Positions 44,760-51,848 of a stretch of 64,000 nt of DNA are shown here, piece after piece (position 1 is the first letter of the stretch; each line of letters opens with the position of its first letter). Both the position numbers and the translations under genes were made by a program. Where the stretch lies: NCBI GenBank assembly GCA_900539865.1, contig UQDS01000002.1:62001-126000 (forward strand), given 5' to 3'. This DNA comes from an uncultured Mollicutes bacterium. Lineage in GTDB: Bacteria > Bacillota_I > Bacilli_A > RFN20 > CAG-288. The notes under the pieces are model-generated. The model saw only the letters and a program-made list of their open reading frames with translations. It was not told the origin of the DNA and made no database searches.

Positions 44760-45479
44760 ATGAGAAGAAAAACAAGTGAAGTCATTGTACAAATGACAAC
44801 TCTAGCATTGCTCTCTGCATTAGGTTTTGTCCTCATGAGCTTTGTTAGATTCCCCTACCCCATCGCCCCCTGGCTAATGATTGAATTTTCTGATTTGGTT
44901 GTACTGATCGGATATGCAATGTATGGTTTTACAGGCGGCTTTACAATTAGCATATTAAAAACATTGCTCGATTTTGCAATTCATGGTATTGTTGGACCCT
45001 TTGGCATCGGAAATATCACCGCTCTCATCACATCATTAACCTTTACTTTTTGTCTTTTCTTAAGCGCTAAAGTATTTCACCTTTTCAACAAAGGATGGAA
45101 AATGCGAATTGTCGGTTATGTTTCTATCATCCTTTTAGAAGCCTTTATCCTCACTTTCTTAAACATCTTGTTTATCACTCCAACCTTTATAACAGGTAGA
45201 TTCACTACTTGTTTTGATAGCGAAGCAGTCGCTGCCGTTATCGAAGGTATGAAACAATATATTTCCGGATTTTCCTATTTTGGTTTAGTTTTCATTGTCT
45301 ACTTCCCCTTCAACCTACTCAAAGGTGTAATTTCTTGCCTGCTTTACGAATTGGTTTTCAACAGGCTCCTCTTTGTTTTCATGCAACGTTCTCCGAGAAT
45401 ACAAAAGTATTTTGTCAGTGCAAACTTCATGAAACACAGTTCTCAAAACAAAGTTACAGAAAATAATAACGGGGAATAA
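44760..45479 (+). CDS. ribU: ECF transporter S component for riboflavin (RibU)
   Basis: 239 residues, about six membrane helices (for example LLSALGFVLMSFVRFP and IEFSDLVVLIGYAMYGFTGG). It is the substrate-binding subunit of an energy-coupling-factor transporter and would share the EcfA/A'/T module encoded elsewhere. The FMN riboswitch just upstream ties it to flavin uptake. GAAAGGT precedes the ATG. A paralogue with an extra tail is at 50120. Confidence 0.93.
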   Translation: MRRKTSEVIVQMTTLALLSALGFVLMSFVRFPYPIAPWLMIEFSDLVVLIGYAMYGFTGGFTISILKTLLDFAIHGIVGPFGIGNITALITSLTFTFCLFLSAKVFHLFNKGWKMRIVGYVSIILLEAFILTFLNILFITPTFITGRFTTCFDSEAVAAVIEGMKQYISGFSYFGLVFIVYFPFNLLKGVISCLLYELVFNRLLFVFMQRSPRIQKYFVSANFMKHSSQNKVTENNNGE

Positions 45480-45493
45480 ACTTCCCCGTTATT
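45465..45493 (+). terminator. Terminator of ribU
   Basis: Ten-bp stem AATAACGGGG/CCCCGTTATT overlapping the ribU stop codon. Confidence 0.75.
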
Positions 45494-45724
45494 GTATGCC
45501 CTTACAATTTTTAATCAGCGTATAAAACAAATTTAAAAAAACGATAAAAAAGTATAAATTTTAAATATTTTAATCTTTTTGACCAATTTTTATAAATTTC
45601 ACCACATTTATACAATTGAAAAAAATAATTGATTTAACCTATTGAGAAAGCGCTTAACTATGTTAAAATATAAGCGTTATAGATCTCCTGTAAAACAGGA
45701 AAAGCAATAGGAAAGGAGTCCGTT

Positions 45725-46423
45725 ATGCAGACAATTTTTAAAGACCAAAAACCAATGACATTAGAGGAGGAAAACGACCTCATTGAAAAGAACCTCGTCG
45801 ATTTGGTTTACAACGCAGCTTACTTAGAGGGCGTTCGTACCTCCTTTGTTGAAGCAAGAGCATTTATCTTAGAAGGAACAGAACCTTCTGGTCCTCGCCC
45901 CACCGGTTTAAAAAAGTTAAAGAATTTAAAAACCGCATACATGAGATTGATGGAAAAAGACATGCTGGATGAGCCGACCGATTTAGCCACATTATGTGAA
46001 CTTAATCGCATTGTCAACGGAAGAGGCGTCAGCGATGAACCCGGTAGAGTTCGTTCTGTTGCTGTCACCATTTCCGGAACAGAATATGTCCCTCAAATTC
46101 CCGATCCTTATACGGTCAATAATACCATCCGCGACATTGTGGAACAGAAAAAGACCTTTATCGAAAGAGGTCTTGACCTTTATTGCTATTTGATGCGTGA
46201 ACAAGTTTTTGTCGATGGTAACAAGAGAAGCGCAAACTTATTGTGCAATCAATTCTTATTACGCCATGGACAAGGTATCTTCTCCATCCGTCCTGAAAGA
46301 AATGATGAATTCTTACAAAAACTTGTTTCCTATTATGAAAGCGGCGATCCTACTGATTTAAAGATCTATATCTACGAAAATTGTTTCTATACCGACCCCA
46401 CTCTTCCTTACATTGATGATTAA
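45725..46423 (+). CDS. Fic domain protein lacking the catalytic histidine
   Basis: 232 residues. The Fic core motif HPFxDGNKR is present as QVFVDGNKR at 160-168, so the catalytic His is Gln while the nucleotide-binding DGNKR is intact. The N-terminal helix (27-50) reads LVYNAAYLEGVRTSFVEARAFILEG and has the layout of the inhibitory helix (S/T)xxxE(G/N), with Glu35-Gly36 kept and Ala31 in the Ser/Thr position. Fic enzymes normally move AMP to target hydroxyls; without His this one may be inactive, a nucleotide sensor, or have a different chemistry. No antitoxin gene adjoins. GGAAAGGAG precedes the ATG. Confidence 0.85.
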   Translation: MQTIFKDQKPMTLEEENDLIEKNLVDLVYNAAYLEGVRTSFVEARAFILEGTEPSGPRPTGLKKLKNLKTAYMRLMEKDMLDEPTDLATLCELNRIVNGRGVSDEPGRVRSVAVTISGTEYVPQIPDPYTVNNTIRDIVEQKKTFIERGLDLYCYLMREQVFVDGNKRSANLLCNQFLLRHGQGIFSIRPERNDEFLQKLVSYYESGDPTDLKIYIYENCFYTDPTLPYIDD

Positions 46424-46438
46424 TTCAAAATAATAATA

Positions 46439-46470
46439 AAATGGCTATCCATCACGGATAGCCATTTTTT
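46439..46470. terminator. Bidirectional terminator, Fic / endonuclease I
   Basis: Twelve-bp stem AAATGGCTATCC/GGATAGCCATTT with T and A runs, between convergent genes. Confidence 0.9.
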
Positions 46471-46492
46471 ATTTCGTAATCTTAAATTGGTT

Positions 46493-47434
46493 TTAATAAT
46501 TTCCCCAAACTTTCTTCTCTAAACCAGGAAAATCGACATATGGATTGCGGTTGTTTTGAAAACTATATACCGCATTATTGCGGTCGATTTCTTTTTGAGA
46601 AACAGGATCTTCTTCTGCCCACTTGAGATAAAGGTTGATCGCCCACTTCGATAAAGAAGGATAGGTGTTTCTAGCAAAACAGGCATAGTTCTCCATACTG
46701 CTCATCTTGTCTTCATAACAAGTGACAAAATAGAAATAGATTCTTGCAAAATCGCCTTTATATTCATCGATAGGCTCAAAAGCTTTACCTGAATAACCTG
46801 ATGCTGTACTTGTACCAAGCATACTACCATTGGAGCTGGTATAAGTCGGATTACTCACTTCTGCGTGCGGGTAATTGCTACGCATACCATTCACTTTTCC
46901 ATCGGTTGGAACCACGTGGAAGGCATCGCTTCTCATCGGAGATCTCTTGTTAAACACACTCTGCGGAATGGTATGTTCTCTATTATAACAATCGCCTTCT
47001 TGTGAATAGTTTCCACAAGTTCCGCTGCCGTAATAAAACTTTTTGTTGGAATACATATCCCAGACAGTTCCATCAGGACGAATGTCACTCTTTTTATACA
47101 CGTTATATAATCCGCTATAACCAACATCCGTATGTTTGCTAATCAATTTAAATAAATCTGTTTTAAGTGCAGCACCTGTCAAAGAAAAGTCTACCTTATT
47201 GCGATAATATTCCGGAATGTCTTCCATGGGTTCACTGGGCTTTTCTGTGCTGACAGAAGAATCCGGTTTAACAGACGAAACAGAACCCTCTGTATCACTT
47301 TCGCTATTTGGTGCAGTCGTAGTCACGGAATCTTGCGTTGATTCTGTAGGCTTGTCACTCGGAAGGTTTGTATTCCCACCGCAAGAAATCAACGTCAACG
47401 AAGCTAAGACTGCAAACAACAACACTCTTTTCAT
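46493..47434 (-). CDS. Endonuclease I family nuclease, lipoprotein
   Basis: 313 residues from ATG 47434, with GGGGG eight bases upstream. Signal peptide with lipobox LISC (Cys18), serine/threonine/proline-rich linker to about 75, then the endonuclease I domain: DCYNREHTIPQSVF carries the beta-beta-alpha-metal histidine, and RSDAFHVVPTDGKVN and MRSNYPHAE are family hallmarks. It would degrade extracellular DNA (and perhaps RNA), fitting nucleic-acid scavenging together with the barnase-like and 5'-nucleotidase lipoproteins. Confidence 0.9.
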   Translation of the reverse strand: MKRVLLFAVLASLTLISCGGNTNLPSDKPTESTQDSVTTTAPNSESDTEGSVSSVKPDSSVSTEKPSEPMEDIPEYYRNKVDFSLTGAALKTDLFKLISKHTDVGYSGLYNVYKKSDIRPDGTVWDMYSNKKFYYGSGTCGNYSQEGDCYNREHTIPQSVFNKRSPMRSDAFHVVPTDGKVNGMRSNYPHAEVSNPTYTSSNGSMLGTSTASGYSGKAFEPIDEYKGDFARIYFYFVTCYEDKMSSMENYACFARNTYPSLSKWAINLYLKWAEEDPVSQKEIDRNNAVYSFQNNRNPYVDFPGLEKKVWGNY

Positions 47435-47530
47435 AATTACCCCCATAAAATCATTAAACGATATTATAATCTTTTCTTTCCATTTTTTCATCATGTATTT
47501 ATAATAGATGAGGAAAGACCGAGGTAAATT

Positions 47531-48235
47531 ATGGCTCGTATCGTTTTAGTTGGAGGAGGTTCTTCCTCTGGAAAGTCATATGTGACACGTAATGTCATCG
47601 ATAAAATTGGTGAAGAAAACATCTGTCGTTTAACAATTGATGATTACTACAAGGATCAAACAGATGTTCCACTAGAAGTCAGAAGGAAAGTCAATTACGA
47701 TCACCCGAAAGCCTTTGACTGGAAACTTTTAAGATCACAAATCATGGACTTGAAAAATGATAAGCCCATTGACAAACCTGTTTACGACTTCACAATTCAT
47801 AATCGTTCTGATAAAGTGGAACACATTATCCCTAAAAAAATCATTTTAGTCGAAGGTATTATGGCTTTGGTCGATAAATCCTTACGCGAAATGGGAGACT
47901 TGAAAGTCTTTATTACCGCTTCACCAGAAGTGAGATTTTTAAGAAGATTTATTCGTGACCACAGCGAAAGAAAAAGAAGCTATGAAAATATTGTCAGCCA
48001 ATATTTAAAAACGGTTGCACCGATGTATGATGAAATTATCGCGCCAAGTGCGAACTACGCCGATTTAATCATCAACAATGATGGAATCGCTAACCTTGCT
48101 ATCGACGTTCTCACTTGTGTTTTGCACGAAGAATTAGATAAAGCGAACGACGCCAATTTAAAACCTGTTTTACCTTCGAATGAATTCAGCGAAGAAATCT
48201 TAAATAAGGTTTTCGGAAATAGCATGAAAAACTAG
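47531..48235 (+). CDS. udk: Uridine kinase
   Basis: 234 residues. P-loop GGGSSSGKS at residues 8-16, then DDYYKDQTDVPLEVRRKVNYDHPKAFDW truncated to its motif NYDHPKAFDW, and FVTASPEVRFLRRFIRD-like lid sequence TASPEVRFLRRFIRD. It phosphorylates uridine and cytidine for salvage. It fits with pyrimidine nucleoside phosphorylase at 55835. The gene ends directly at the -35 box of the tRNA-Ala promoter. Confidence 0.93.
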   Translation: MARIVLVGGGSSSGKSYVTRNVIDKIGEENICRLTIDDYYKDQTDVPLEVRRKVNYDHPKAFDWKLLRSQIMDLKNDKPIDKPVYDFTIHNRSDKVEHIIPKKIILVEGIMALVDKSLREMGDLKVFITASPEVRFLRRFIRDHSERKRSYENIVSQYLKTVAPMYDEIIAPSANYADLIINNDGIANLAIDVLTCVLHEELDKANDANLKPVLPSNEFSEEILNKVFGNSMKN

Positions 48236-48264
48236 TTGACATTTTTCTGATTTCAAGATATAAT
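48236..48264 (+). promoter_or_regulatory. Perfect consensus promoter of tRNA-Ala
   Basis: TTGACA at 48236, 17-bp spacer, TATAAT at 48259. The -35 box begins on the base after the udk stop codon. Confidence 0.9.
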
Positions 48265-48292
48265 TAACTCCGCTGTAATAAGCGGATTTATT

Positions 48293-48368
48293 GGGGCTGT
48301 AGCTCACCTGGGAGAGCGCCTCCATGGCATGGAGGAGGTAGCGAGTTCGATCCTCGTCAGCTCCACCA
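48293..48368 (+). tRNA. tRNA-Ala (GGC)
   Basis: 76 bases with CCA; acceptor GGGGCTG/CAGCTCC; anticodon loop ATGGCAT gives GGC. Confidence 0.95.
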
Positions 48369-48382
48369 ATAAAAAAATATAA

Positions 48383-48409
48383 AGCAAACTCATTAGAGTT
48401 TGCTTTTTT
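48383..48409 (+). terminator. Terminator of tRNA-Ala
   Basis: Stem AGCAAACTC/GAGTTTGCT, ATTA loop, followed by six T. Confidence 0.9.
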
Positions 48410-48503
48410 CTTTAAAAACTCGATAAAATAAATTTTGTTTTCGCTATCTTTTGTGTAAATCACTTGCTCAAATACATCATTTCAATTATTTTTTATATTT
48501 TTC

Positions 48504-48532
48504 TTGCAATCCCCTCTTATCTTCGGTATAAT
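48504..48532 (+). promoter_or_regulatory. Promoter of the tRNA-Met/tRNA-Ile pair
   Basis: TTGCAA at 48504, 17-bp spacer, TATAAT at 48527. Confidence 0.8.
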
Positions 48533-48547
48533 TTTTGTTGCCTATTT

Positions 48548-48623
48548 GGCTGCGTAGCTCAGTTGGTAGAGCAGTCGGTTCATACCCGATATGTCGAGAG
48601 TTCGACCCTCCCCGCAGCCACCA
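48548..48623 (+). tRNA. tRNA-Met (CAT), elongator type
   Basis: 76 bases with CCA; acceptor GGCTGCG/CGCAGCC; anticodon loop TTCATAC gives CAT, as in Bacillus elongator tRNA-Met. The T stem GAGAG/CTCCC has an A-C mismatch at the second pair. Confidence 0.85.
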
Positions 48624-48627
48624 TTAG

Positions 48628-48704
48628 GGATCAATAGCTCAATTGGTTAGAGCCCTCGGCCCATAACCGAGTGGTTGCAGGTTCAAGTCCTGCTTGATCC
48701 ACCA
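48628..48704 (+). tRNA. tRNA-Ile2 (CAT), lysidine type (probable)
   Basis: 77 bases with CCA; acceptor GGATCAA/TTGATCC; anticodon loop CCCATAA gives CAT. It lacks the GGG/CCC initiator stem and start mismatch, and the loop ending CATAA is like Ile2 tRNAs whose C34 is made lysidine by TilS. Elongator Met is the alternative. Confidence 0.7.
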
Positions 48705-48717
48705 ATTGAGAATTTTG

Positions 48718-48740
48718 CCTAGCTATGCTAGGTTTTTTTA
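48718..48740 (+). terminator. Terminator of the tRNA-Met/Ile pair
   Basis: Stem CCTAGC/GCTAGG with TAT loop, followed by seven T. Confidence 0.8.
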
Positions 48741-48743
48741 TTT

Positions 48744-49289
48744 TTACTCTCCCTTTAAAGCAACATATTGAATCGTATGTCTTGCCCCCTGCTCTATGAC
48801 CTTAAGTAGGTCTTCACACTTCAATTTAAGGGTTGTTGTATTTACCAAGGGGTGAATTAGAATATATTCTTCTTTTAAAAAATCCTGATCAATTAAAAAT
48901 GTCACCTTTTGTTCTACATCATTTATCAAACATAACGGACTGCACGCCCCCATGGTCACATGCAAAAGCTCTTGCATCTTGTCTTCTGTTGCAAAAGAAA
49001 GACGGGCAGAATTGATTTGATTTGATATCTCCTTTGTTTTAAATTTTTTATCTCCAGGTAAAAACAGCAAATAAAATTTTGTCTGCTGACGGTTACAAAG
49101 GAATAAATTTTTAAACACCTTTCCTTCTTTCATACTCTTTTCCACGTCTTGATAATCCGCCATTGTATATAAAGGAGCGTGATCCACGCGCTCATATACA
49201 ATCTTCATCTTATCTAGAACATCATATACTTTACATTCCTTGTTTGATCGATTTAAGAGATCATCCGGTTTTCCTATAAAAACTTTCAT
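48744..49289 (-). CDS. Prolyl-tRNA editing protein (ProX/YbaK family)
   Basis: 181 residues from ATG 49289 with AGAGGA eight bases upstream; a TTG directly before it is not used. Aminoacyl-tRNA deacylase fold: the substrate pocket motif MGACSPLCLIND and the later IHPLVNTTTLKL are typical of the ProXp-ala/PrdX branch, which removes alanine wrongly attached to tRNA-Pro. YbaK (Cys) is a possible alternative. It is divergent from RluB over 58 bp. Confidence 0.85.
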   Translation of the reverse strand: MKVFIGKPDDLLNRSNKECKVYDVLDKMKIVYERVDHAPLYTMADYQDVEKSMKEGKVFKNLFLCNRQQTKFYLLFLPGDKKFKTKEISNQINSARLSFATEDKMQELLHVTMGACSPLCLINDVEQKVTFLIDQDFLKEEYILIHPLVNTTTLKLKCEDLLKVIEQGARHTIQYVALKGE

Positions 49290-49309
49290 CAATAAATCCT
49301 CTCAACACT

Positions 49310-49338
49310 TTGTGTTTTCACTCAACTTATTTTATAAT
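49310..49338 (+). promoter_or_regulatory. Promoter giving a near-leaderless RluB mRNA
   Basis: TTGTGT at 49310, 17-bp spacer, TATAAT at 49333. A start site about seven bases on would leave only a few bases before ATG 49348, and no ribosome-binding site is seen. Confidence 0.5.
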
Positions 49339-49347
49339 AACGCATAT

Positions 49348-50133
49348 ATGGAACAAGAAAGAATACAGAAAATTTTATCGTCGTTAGGTGTTTGCTCACG
49401 CCGCAAAGCGGAACAGTTTATTTTAGAAGGCCGCGTTTTTGTAAATGGGAAACAAGTGAGTGAACTTGGTTTTAAATGCTCAACAGAAGACGAAATATCT
49501 ATCGATGGAGAGATTGTAAACTCTCACCAAGAAAAGTCACCTGTCTATTTAGCGTTTAACAAGCCCTACGATGTTGTATCAACCCTTTCTGACCCGCAAG
49601 GAAGAGCTACGGTGTTAGACTATGTTTCCAAAAAATACGGCCGCGTATTTCCTGTAGGAAGACTCGATCACAATTCTACTGGTTTAATGATTTTGACAAA
49701 TGATGGCGAGTTTGCAAACTTGGTTACACATCCTTCTTCTGCGCCTGAAAAAGAATATTTGATTAAAGTAAAAAACAAACTCCGCGGCGATGAGGTTGAA
49801 AAGCTCGCACAAGGATTATATGTTTACCAAGATGGTTATACAGCTTTGCCGTGTAAAGCTGTTGTCTTAAAAGAAGAAGATGATGGCGCCATCATGTCAA
49901 TTACATTGCGACAGGGAAAAAAGAGACAAATTCGCCATATGATGGAAACGTTAGATCATCCGGTACGAATGCTCATTCGTATTCGCATCGGTTCTATCCT
50001 CTTAGGTGACTTAAAAGAAGGCGAAGTTCGTGAAATACCTTCCGAAGAGATTGAAAAGATGATTCAACAGTGTCTTTATGATAAATCGCACAACAGCTTC
50101 CTCAAGGAGGACTTTGCCTATGACAGCGACTAA
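49348..50133 (+). CDS. RluB/RsuA family rRNA pseudouridine synthase
   Basis: 261 residues from ATG 49348. An N-terminal S4 RNA-binding domain (MEQERIQKILSSLGVCSRRK; VFVNGKQV) is followed by the synthase domain: the catalytic Asp107 is in PVGRLDHNSTGLMILTNDG, and the later RQGKKRQIRHMMETLDHP is typical. RluB modifies 23S rRNA; RsuA modifies 16S rRNA, and the subtype is not certain. It probably lacks a leader. Its last 14 bases overlap the next gene. Confidence 0.92.
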   Translation: MEQERIQKILSSLGVCSRRKAEQFILEGRVFVNGKQVSELGFKCSTEDEISIDGEIVNSHQEKSPVYLAFNKPYDVVSTLSDPQGRATVLDYVSKKYGRVFPVGRLDHNSTGLMILTNDGEFANLVTHPSSAPEKEYLIKVKNKLRGDEVEKLAQGLYVYQDGYTALPCKAVVLKEEDDGAIMSITLRQGKKRQIRHMMETLDHPVRMLIRIRIGSILLGDLKEGEVREIPSEEIEKMIQQCLYDKSHNSFLKEDFAYDSD

Positions 50134-51289
50134 ACATGAACACACTTATACCAGAAAAGAGAGAATCTTTCGAATCTCCGTTGTCGCTGTTTTATCTGTC
50201 TTAGGATATCTTCTTTTGCTATTAGGTCAATTTGATTTCATGAAAACACCTTTATACATGTTTTGGGAAATCAGTGATCTTGTCGTTTTAATCGCGATGG
50301 CTCTTTATGGTCCTGTATCTGCAATTATAGTCACGACTATAAAGATGTTATTATTCTTTTTAACTAGATTTGATGGGGTTTTCTATCCTATCGATTCATC
50401 GATTTACGCATTATTTGCTTCATCATTAATCTTAATTACAATTTCTTTCTCTTTGAATTATATCGTTCGTTTTTTCAAGCGGCAAACGTTTGTTAAAATC
50501 ATCGGAGATTTTATTTGTATCGTCTTAACCTCTTTGATTATGACCGCTCTAAGTTATCTTTATTTCACGCCGATGCATTTTCATAACGATCAATTCATAG
50601 ACATCTCTCAAATAAACACTTCTGCTATTTTAGCTAACAACCCAGAGATATTCCCTGTTCCAAGCCGTGGATTTCTCACCTATATGTTCATTTATCATTT
50701 ACCATATTATTCCATTAAGTACACGATTGTTTTCATCTTGTTTGAATTGATTTCTTTTTATATTATCAACCCCTATTTGAAAAGCGAATACTTTGGTGTA
50801 CACCGTTATTTCTTCACCAACAAAAACGATTTTCGCATTCCTTATCACATACTTTCTTTCCGCAAATTCAGCAATGATTATTTCAAAAAGAAAGAATTAT
50901 CTTCACGCCATCGCAAGTGGATAAAGAAAAGCAACACCAAAAAGACAATTAATTTAGAAGAACAAACAGAAGAAATAAACGACTTTATCATACGCGAGAA
51001 TTACCTTTACCGCATCACAATCACTGATTCAGGAATGGTACATACAGATGAGATTAAAGCCAATAAAGAAGGTGCTTTACTCATCATGAATTATATGAAA
51101 AACTCTTATCCCAACATCCGTTATAAAGTAACCTCTTATCAAGAGGACAACTCTCTTATTCGAGACGCTTCTTCCGACGGCCTTTCTTTTGAACTTTTCC
51201 GTCAGGTCAATCACTGCGATAAAGAAATCACAAAAGTCCTCAACGTTGAAATTGTTTTGATAAAAAAGAGCACAAAAAAAGTCGCCTGA
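50120..51289 (+). CDS. ECF-type S component fused to a cytosolic C-terminal domain
   Basis: 389 residues from ATG 50120 with AAGGAGG nine bases upstream, inside the end of RluB. Residues 15-220 form about six membrane helices similar to RibU: FWEISDLVVLIAMALYGP matches IEFSDLVVLIGYAMYGF, with the same helix order. Residues 221-389 are a soluble, charged extension with a basic segment (KKKELSSRHRKWIKKS) and a mixed region (RENYLYRITITDSGMVHTDEI) that I do not recognise. Normal S components end after the last helix. No FMN riboswitch precedes it, so the ligand may not be riboflavin. Confidence 0.78.
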   Translation: MTATKHEHTYTRKERIFRISVVAVLSVLGYLLLLLGQFDFMKTPLYMFWEISDLVVLIAMALYGPVSAIIVTTIKMLLFFLTRFDGVFYPIDSSIYALFASSLILITISFSLNYIVRFFKRQTFVKIIGDFICIVLTSLIMTALSYLYFTPMHFHNDQFIDISQINTSAILANNPEIFPVPSRGFLTYMFIYHLPYYSIKYTIVFILFELISFYIINPYLKSEYFGVHRYFFTNKNDFRIPYHILSFRKFSNDYFKKKELSSRHRKWIKKSNTKKTINLEEQTEEINDFIIRENYLYRITITDSGMVHTDEIKANKEGALLIMNYMKNSYPNIRYKVTSYQEDNSLIRDASSDGLSFELFRQVNHCDKEITKVLNVEIVLIKKSTKKVA

Positions 51290-51308
51290 TAAAAGGCGAC
51301 TCTTTTTT
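51280..51308 (+). terminator. Terminator of the RluB-ECF unit
   Basis: Stem AGTCGCCT/AGGCGACT with flanking A and T runs; overlaps the end of the gene and also serves the ferredoxin gene's far side. Confidence 0.85.
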
Positions 51309-51316
51309 TGTCTGAA

Positions 51317-51505
51317 TTACTCAGCTTCGATAGCCTGGACAGGGCATCCAGCGATAGCATCGTTGACAGCGGCTTCGTTGTCAGCGGTGACTTCAGCATA
51401 AACTTCAGCCTTGCCTTCATCATCGAACTGGAAGACTTCAGCAGCGATGCCAGTGCAAGCACCACAACCGATGCAAAGATCCTTGTTAACAGTAACCTTA
51501 GTCAT
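51317..51505 (-). CDS. Single-cluster [4Fe-4S] ferredoxin
   Basis: 62 residues. Cysteines in CIGCGAC (Cys11, 14, 17) and GCPVQAI supply four ligands for one cluster. Residues between (VFQFDDEGKAEVYAEV) are acidic, as in thermotoga/clostridial-type small ferredoxins. It is a low-potential carrier that could serve the hydrogenase at the left edge. The codons are more GC-rich and ordered than the neighbours, as is typical for a highly expressed gene. AGGAGG precedes the ATG. Confidence 0.95.
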   Translation of the reverse strand: MTKVTVNKDLCIGCGACTGIAAEVFQFDDEGKAEVYAEVTADNEAAVNDAIAGCPVQAIEAE

Positions 51506-51620
51506 TTTAATTTCCTCCTAAAGTATGGCTTTATTGTACTTATTTTCATTAAAATATGCAACACGCAAATACTTTATTACATTATATGTGGTAATTTTCA
51601 AATAAGTTTTCGATTTATTG

Positions 51621-51649
51621 TTGACATCCGTTGTCTTTTGCGTTATCAT
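51621..51649 (+). promoter_or_regulatory. Promoter of tRNA-Ile (GAT)
   Basis: TTGACA at 51621, 17-bp spacer, TATCAT at 51644, 20 bp before the tRNA. Confidence 0.8.
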
Positions 51650-51669
51650 AATTCTCGCCTTGAAGATAT

Positions 51670-51746
51670 GGGTCTTTAGCTCAGTTGGTTAGAGCGTTCG
51701 CTTGATAAGCGAGAGGTCGGTGGTCCGAGCCCACTAAGACCCACCA
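51670..51746 (+). tRNA. tRNA-Ile (GAT)
   Basis: 77 bases with CCA; acceptor GGGTCTT/AAGACCC; anticodon loop TTGATAA gives GAT. Confidence 0.95.
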
Positions 51747-51758
51747 TAGTAAAAAATG

Positions 51759-51784
51759 CGTCTTCCTGTGAAGACGTTTTTTTT
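51759..51784 (+). terminator. Terminator of tRNA-Ile
   Basis: Stem CGTCTTC/GAAGACG, CTGT loop, followed by eight T. Confidence 0.9.
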
Positions 51785-51802
51785 CACCGTTTTCCCCTGA
51801 AG

Positions 51803-51840
51803 AAAAAGGTCCTTAGGTTAATTTCCTAAGGACCTTTTTT
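51803..51840 (-). terminator. Terminator of the M18 peptidase gene
   Basis: Fifteen-bp stem AAAAAGGTCCTTAGG/CCTAAGGACCTTTTT with seven-base loop; works in both directions. Confidence 0.9.
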
Positions 51841-51848
51841 CTTTTCAT

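Noticed and set aside
45645..45670. cre-like sequence GAAAGCGCTTAAC upstream of the Fic gene
   Set aside because: It needs an extra base to fit the consensus and misses the flanking TG and CA positions.
48200..48463. Reverse ORF across tRNA-Ala
   Set aside because: It is antisense to a clear tRNA, promoter and terminator and has no ribosome site.
51308..51679. Forward ORF opposite the ferredoxin gene
   Set aside because: It is a shadow of the ferredoxin coding strand and of its upstream region; no start signals.
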